Assembly (NCBI GenBank): GCA_002293275.1
Contig: DBCX01000022.1
Location: 1 to 24,378 of the forward strand
Direction: 5' to 3'
Source of the DNA: Cyanobacteria bacterium UBA947
GTDB lineage: Bacteria; Cyanobacteriota; Vampirovibrionia; Gastranaerophilales; Gastranaerophilaceae
Length of the DNA: 24,378 nt
A program made the translations under genes and the position numbers. Below are positions 22,030-24,378 of this stretch, one piece after another (within the stretch, counting starts at the first letter, position 1; the number at the start of each line of letters is the position of its first letter). The notes under the pieces are model-generated. The model was not told the origin of the DNA, ran no database searches, and saw only the letters and a program-made list of their open reading frames with translations.

Positions 22030-22773
22030 ATGCAAAATGTAGCTGTTCAGCCGCAAACAATTGCAGTCCCGGGTCAAGCGGGCGTGAATATCCAAATATT
22101 CAACCCGTCTGTTATGGCGCCCGGCACCCAGCCGCCCGTCTATAACGTTAACGCGCCAAATTACGGCCCAAACCCCGCATACCCTTCCGGCTATTACACA
22201 AACCAATGGGGTAACGGCGCGCAGCCGCTAAATTCGGCAAACCAATTGGGTCAGCAGCAGGTAGATCCCGCAAATCAAGGAGGTAATAATGGCACAAATT
22301 CTAACGCTAATTCTAACGCTAATCAGACGACCACAACCAATACGAATACGAATATAACAACAACAAACAAGAACACGGAAAAACGTAAAATCGTTGATTT
22401 GACCGACGAATACATAAAAAATCTTGAAAATTATCTGAACTCGCAGGACAAGGAAATCCGCCTGATGGGCGCAAAAGAGGTCGTTGACCGACTCACAGAA
22501 GACGAAACCCGCGCGGACGACAAGGCACTCAACGCGCTGATTAACAAAATGATTCAAGACCCGGCCAGCGTGATTAGGGTTTTGGGGTTGAGCATGCTTG
22601 ATGCAAGACTTGCCAAAGGGGATGAGACTACGGTAAAATTATTACAGAACATGCAATCCTCAACCGATGCTTACGGAATGGACGCGGTAACCGCCGCAAA
22701 TGTACTGCTCAAAATGTCCGGCAAGCAGATAGAAAAAGAATTTGAAGTAAAACCAAAAAAGGAGACTAAATAA
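22030..22773 (+). CDS. HEAT-like repeat protein with low-complexity N-terminal half
   Basis: The 247-residue protein has two parts. Residues 1-118 are low complexity: Pro, Gln, Asn, Tyr and Gly rich (PNYGPNPAYPSGYYTNQWGN), then Asn/Ser/Thr runs encoded by short tandem repeats, including two exact 12-base units at 22297-22320. Residues 120-235 are helical, with DEYIKNLENYLNSQDKEIRL and INKMIQDPASVIRVLGLSML resembling HEAT/armadillo-type helix pairs. There is no signal peptide or membrane segment. I recall this helical domain from Gastranaerophilales-like genomes, but its function is not known to me. The start is ATG 22030 with AAGG nine bases upstream. It overlaps the next gene by one base (TAATG), so the two are translationally linked. 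Confidence 0.7.
   Translation: MQNVAVQPQTIAVPGQAGVNIQIFNPSVMAPGTQPPVYNVNAPNYGPNPAYPSGYYTNQWGNGAQPLNSANQLGQQQVDPANQGGNNGTNSNANSNANQTTTTNTNTNITTTNKNTEKRKIVDLTDEYIKNLENYLNSQDKEIRLMGAKEVVDRLTEDETRADDKALNALINKMIQDPASVIRVLGLSMLDARLAKGDETTVKLLQNMQSSTDAYGMDAVTAANVLLKMSGKQIEKEFEVKPKKETK
22289..22357 (+). CDS. Possible 22-residue ORF nested out of frame, with a strong ribosome binding site
   Basis: Inside the HEAT-like gene, in the +1 frame, AAGGAGG (22277-22283) lies five bases before an ATG. The frame encodes 22 residues, MAQILTLILTLIRRPQPIRI plus RI: a short hydrophobic stretch followed by an Arg/Pro-rich tail. AAGGAGG could arise by chance from the Gln-Gly-Gly codons in the main frame, and no promoter is seen. 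Low confidence as a real gene. Confidence 0.2.
   Translation: MAQILTLILTLIRRPQPIRIRI
22297..22320 (+). repeat. Tandem 12-base repeat in low-complexity coding region
   Basis: AATTCTAACGCT occurs twice in direct succession, then AAT, giving NSNANSNAN in the HEAT-like protein. An AATACG-type repeat follows near 22339-22352. Such repeats are prone to length change by slippage in 12-base, frame-preserving steps. Confidence 0.7.
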
Positions 22774-23345
22774 TGGGTATCCCGGCAGTTTTAGCGGCAG
22801 CCGCAGGCGGTGCGCTGACATTAGCAAAAGTGGGCGACGCGCACACTTACGGCAAGATAAAAGGTGATATTTACGCCCAAAACGGCGACGCAAACGGGCT
22901 TGCGCGCACGTTCCTCAACTCGCAGACAATGCAGCAGCCCGACGGCATCGCCGACGGCGCGCGCAAATGGCTGTTCAAAGCCGATATGGACCACAATATC
23001 CGCCAGCCGTTCCATTTTATCGGCGGCTATGTAAAAGGGTTCTTTACATCGCTTGCAAACAACATTATTCCGCTTGCGCTCGGTGTGGGCACAATTTTTG
23101 CCGGCTTTGCCGGAAAAGGTGCAAGAAATGCGGTCAAAGATGCCCAGAAGGCCCTTGCAGGGGGCACAGGCACGGCAGCGGCTGTTACAACTGCACAAAA
23201 TAATCTCACAAATACCATAGCACGCTGGAAAGGGCCGCGTATCGGGCTTGCTATCGCCTGCGGAGCGGTCATGCTCGGCACAGCCATAGCGGCACTTGCA
23301 GGAACCAAGCGCAAAACAGAGTTTGATAACCAAAACTACAAATAA
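22773..23345 (+). CDS. Uncharacterised small membrane protein linked to the HEAT-like gene
   Basis: The 190-residue protein is of no family I can name. It starts with a hydrophobic Ala/Gly segment (about 3-18), then a soluble part (20-90) with RTFLNSQTMQ and HNIRQPFHFIGGYVKGF. Two likely membrane helices follow at about 95-114 (LANNIIPLALGVGTIFAGFA) and 156-176, separated by an Ala/Thr-rich helical stretch (117-150), and a short charged tail. Its ATG overlaps the stop of the HEAT-like gene by one base and has GGAG eight bases upstream, so the two form one unit ended by the terminator at 23366. A cytosolic helical-repeat protein made together with an inner-membrane protein suggests a membrane-anchored complex, but that is inference. 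Confidence 0.65.
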   Translation: MGIPAVLAAAAGGALTLAKVGDAHTYGKIKGDIYAQNGDANGLARTFLNSQTMQQPDGIADGARKWLFKADMDHNIRQPFHFIGGYVKGFFTSLANNIIPLALGVGTIFAGFAGKGARNAVKDAQKALAGGTGTAAAVTTAQNNLTNTIARWKGPRIGLAIACGAVMLGTAIAALAGTKRKTEFDNQNYK

Positions 23346-23365
23346 TAACTAACTACTGCAAAAAA

Positions 23366-23390
23366 ATACCGGCCATCCGGCCGGTATTTT
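23366..23390. terminator. Strong bidirectional rho-independent terminator
   Basis: ATACCGGCC, loop ATCC, GGCCGGTAT: a perfect nine-pair GC-rich stem. It is followed by TTTT (the last stem base plus three) on the + side and by a U-run on the - side (AAAAAA at 23361-23366 on the + strand). It lies between the 3' ends of the small membrane protein gene (23345, +) and the Spy-like gene (23399, -) and serves both. Confidence 0.92.
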
Positions 23391-23398
23391 AATTGGTC

Positions 23399-23896
23399 TT
23401 ATTTCTCTTTACACGATTCTTTTTTTGCCTCAAACTTTGCTTTTTGTTCTTGTTTGATTTTATCAAGCTCAGCTTGCTGCGCCTCGGTCAAGATAGCTTT
23501 GAAATCAGCCATAAACTGGTCGTGGATTGCTTTTATCTCGCATTTTACAGCCTTTTTTTGCTCCTTGATTTTTGCAAGTTTTTTGTCTTTTGCAGCTTGT
23601 GATGCATTTGATTCTTTAACCTTGCACGCCTCGGCTTTCAGCGCCTCTATTTTTTCTTTCTGCGCGGCCATTTTTCCGGCTTTTGCCTCACGCAATGCTG
23701 CAACCTGAACTTTTTGCTCATCGGTTAATTGCAGCCGTGCATCAATTTCTTCAATCATTTGCTGCATTTTTTCTTGTTTTTGTTCTTTGGTTAATTTTTT
23801 TGAGCATCCGCAGTCGCAGTCTTTGCAATCGCCCGCGAACGCCGGTACTGCTGTCAATACTGCTACTCCTGCCATAACTAGTGCTTTTTTAAACAT
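23399..23896 (-). CDS. Spy/CpxP-like periplasmic protein with Cys-rich N-terminus
   Basis: The 165-residue protein has a signal peptide (about 1-21, cleavage after AFA). The mature start is DCKDCDCGCSKK, with four Cys in eight residues, and three more Cys at 91, 119 and 162. The rest is Lys/Glu/Gln/Ala-rich helix with LT-x-x-Q-type motifs at LTKEQ (35), LTDEQ (57) and LTEAQ (136), as in Spy/CpxP (LTXXQ) chaperones that bind unfolded proteins in the periplasm. The Cys cluster is not part of classical Spy and suggests metal binding or redox chemistry. The ribosome binding site TAGGAG includes the stop codon of trmFO, so the two genes are in one transcript that ends at the 23366 terminator. Confidence 0.7.
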   Translation of the reverse strand: MFKKALVMAGVAVLTAVPAFAGDCKDCDCGCSKKLTKEQKQEKMQQMIEEIDARLQLTDEQKVQVAALREAKAGKMAAQKEKIEALKAEACKVKESNASQAAKDKKLAKIKEQKKAVKCEIKAIHDQFMADFKAILTEAQQAELDKIKQEQKAKFEAKKESCKEK

Positions 23897-23905
23897 ATTT
23901 TTCTC

Positions 23906-24378
23906 CTAAATTTTTACGCCTTTAATTATATCATTTGCTCTGGCTGTCGTCAACTGAATTTTTAATTTTTTATCCTTGCGGGGTAGCTCAACCGGCGGGA
24001 CAATGCCCCAATTGGAGTTTATCGGCTGAAAATTTTTGTGCTCGGGGTTGGTGATGTAGTGCGTGAGCGCGCCGAGCATGGTCTCAGGCGGCATAGTAAT
24101 CAGAGGCTGTCCGTTAGCGTGCCGTGCCGCGTTAATCCCTGCGAGCATGCCGGTCGCGATGCTTTCCGTGTAGCCCTCGGTGCCCGTTATTTGGCCTGCA
24201 AAGAACAAATCCGGCCGGCTGCGCGTCTGCAAAGTCGGGCTCAAAATTTGCGGCGAGTTTATATAAGTGTTGCGGTGCATAACGCCGTATCGCACGATGT
24301 TCACGTTCTCCAACCCCGGGATTGATTGCAGCAGCTGTTTTTGCGAGCCCCATTTCAGGTTCGTCTGGAACCCGACCA
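23906..24378 (-). CDS. trmFO: Methylenetetrahydrofolate-tRNA-(uracil-5-)-methyltransferase, C-terminal part
   Basis: TrmFO is the FAD- and folate-dependent enzyme that makes 5-methyluridine at position 54 of tRNA. The frame is open to the right edge, so the start and the FAD-binding N-terminus lie outside. The visible 156 residues carry the family's C-terminal signatures: VGFQTNLKWGSQKQL, IPGLENVNIVRYGVMHRNTY, LFFAGQITGTEGYTESIATG and MLGALTHYI, ending FQPINSNWGIVPPVE. The match is strong and specific (GidA shares only the AGQ.(T/N)G.EGY part). Its stop codon TAG (23906-23908) is embedded in the ribosome binding site of the Spy-like gene. Confidence 0.95.
   Translation of the reverse strand, partial: VGFQTNLKWGSQKQLLQSIPGLENVNIVRYGVMHRNTYINSPQILSPTLQTRSRPDLFFAGQITGTEGYTESIATGMLAGINAARHANGQPLITMPPETMLGALTHYITNPEHKNFQPINSNWGIVPPVELPRKDKKLKIQLTTARANDIIKGVKI

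Noticed and set aside
1..24378. CRISPR array, tRNA, rRNA, transposase or prophage genes
   Set aside because: No regularly spaced repeats, cloverleaf-like segments or mobile-element proteins were seen on either strand; tRNA absence was judged by eye only.

Overview
This is a 24.4 kb bacterial chromosomal window, densely packed and almost entirely housekeeping. There are no tRNA or rRNA genes, insertion sequences, prophage or CRISPR arrays that I can see. The gene set is that of a diderm: an Omp85/BamA protein with signal peptide and three POTRA domains, OmpH/Skp, and a Spy/CpxP-like periplasmic protein. Several traits point to the cyanobacterial lineage, most likely a non-photosynthetic relative (Vampirovibrionia/Melainabacteria, Gastranaerophilales-like). 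These are the efp-accB adjacency, a three-POTRA Omp85, a GyrA C-terminal motif of the QNRATRGKSG type, a GatA close to cyanobacterial GatA, and TrmFO. The lineage call is inference from remembered families, not from a search.

Layout. 1-937 (+): C-terminal part of a membrane glycosyltransferase (GT39/ArnT-like), convergent with gatA (939-2405, -). gatA is divergent from gyrA (2510-5059, +), which is followed by efp-accB-accC (5131-7520, +). At 7524-7950 a 52-residue AbrB/MazE-like regulator (-) faces away from an unrecognised 58-residue acidic protein (+), with a well-formed promoter and an inverted repeat between them. Then come a secreted calcineurin-like phosphoesterase and a CNNM/CorC-type membrane protein (7976-10113, +; ATGA overlap). 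Convergent with these is a minus-strand run read as dctA-like symporter, ileS, a short polyprenyl synthase-like protein and lepB (15319 down to 10105), in which each gene overlaps the next. An orphan DNA methyltransferase (15399-16277, -) is divergent from mutL (16411-18138, +). mutL converges on and overlaps udp, the last gene of the minus-strand series ykgJ-like, bamA, ompH, udp (21941 down to 18122). The right end holds an uncharacterised two-gene module, a HEAT-like protein plus a small membrane protein (22030-23345, +), closed by a strong bidirectional terminator. It is followed on the minus strand by a Cys-rich Spy-like protein and a partial trmFO.

The genes cover translation fidelity (GatA, IleRS, EF-P, TrmFO), DNA topology and repair (GyrA, MutL, methyltransferase), fatty acid and isoprenoid synthesis (AccB, AccC, prenyl synthase) and envelope assembly and secretion (LepB, BamA, OmpH, Spy-like). 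No obviously new defence or mobile system is present. The most distinctive items are the HEAT-like/membrane protein pair, the AbrB/58-residue divergent unit beside a telomere-like G-quadruplex motif, the prenyl synthase with a degenerate second Asp motif, and the 12-bp perfect hairpin in the mutL leader. Intergenic space is minimal: convergent genes often overlap or nearly touch at their 3' ends, and no gene-free stretch reaches 300 bases.
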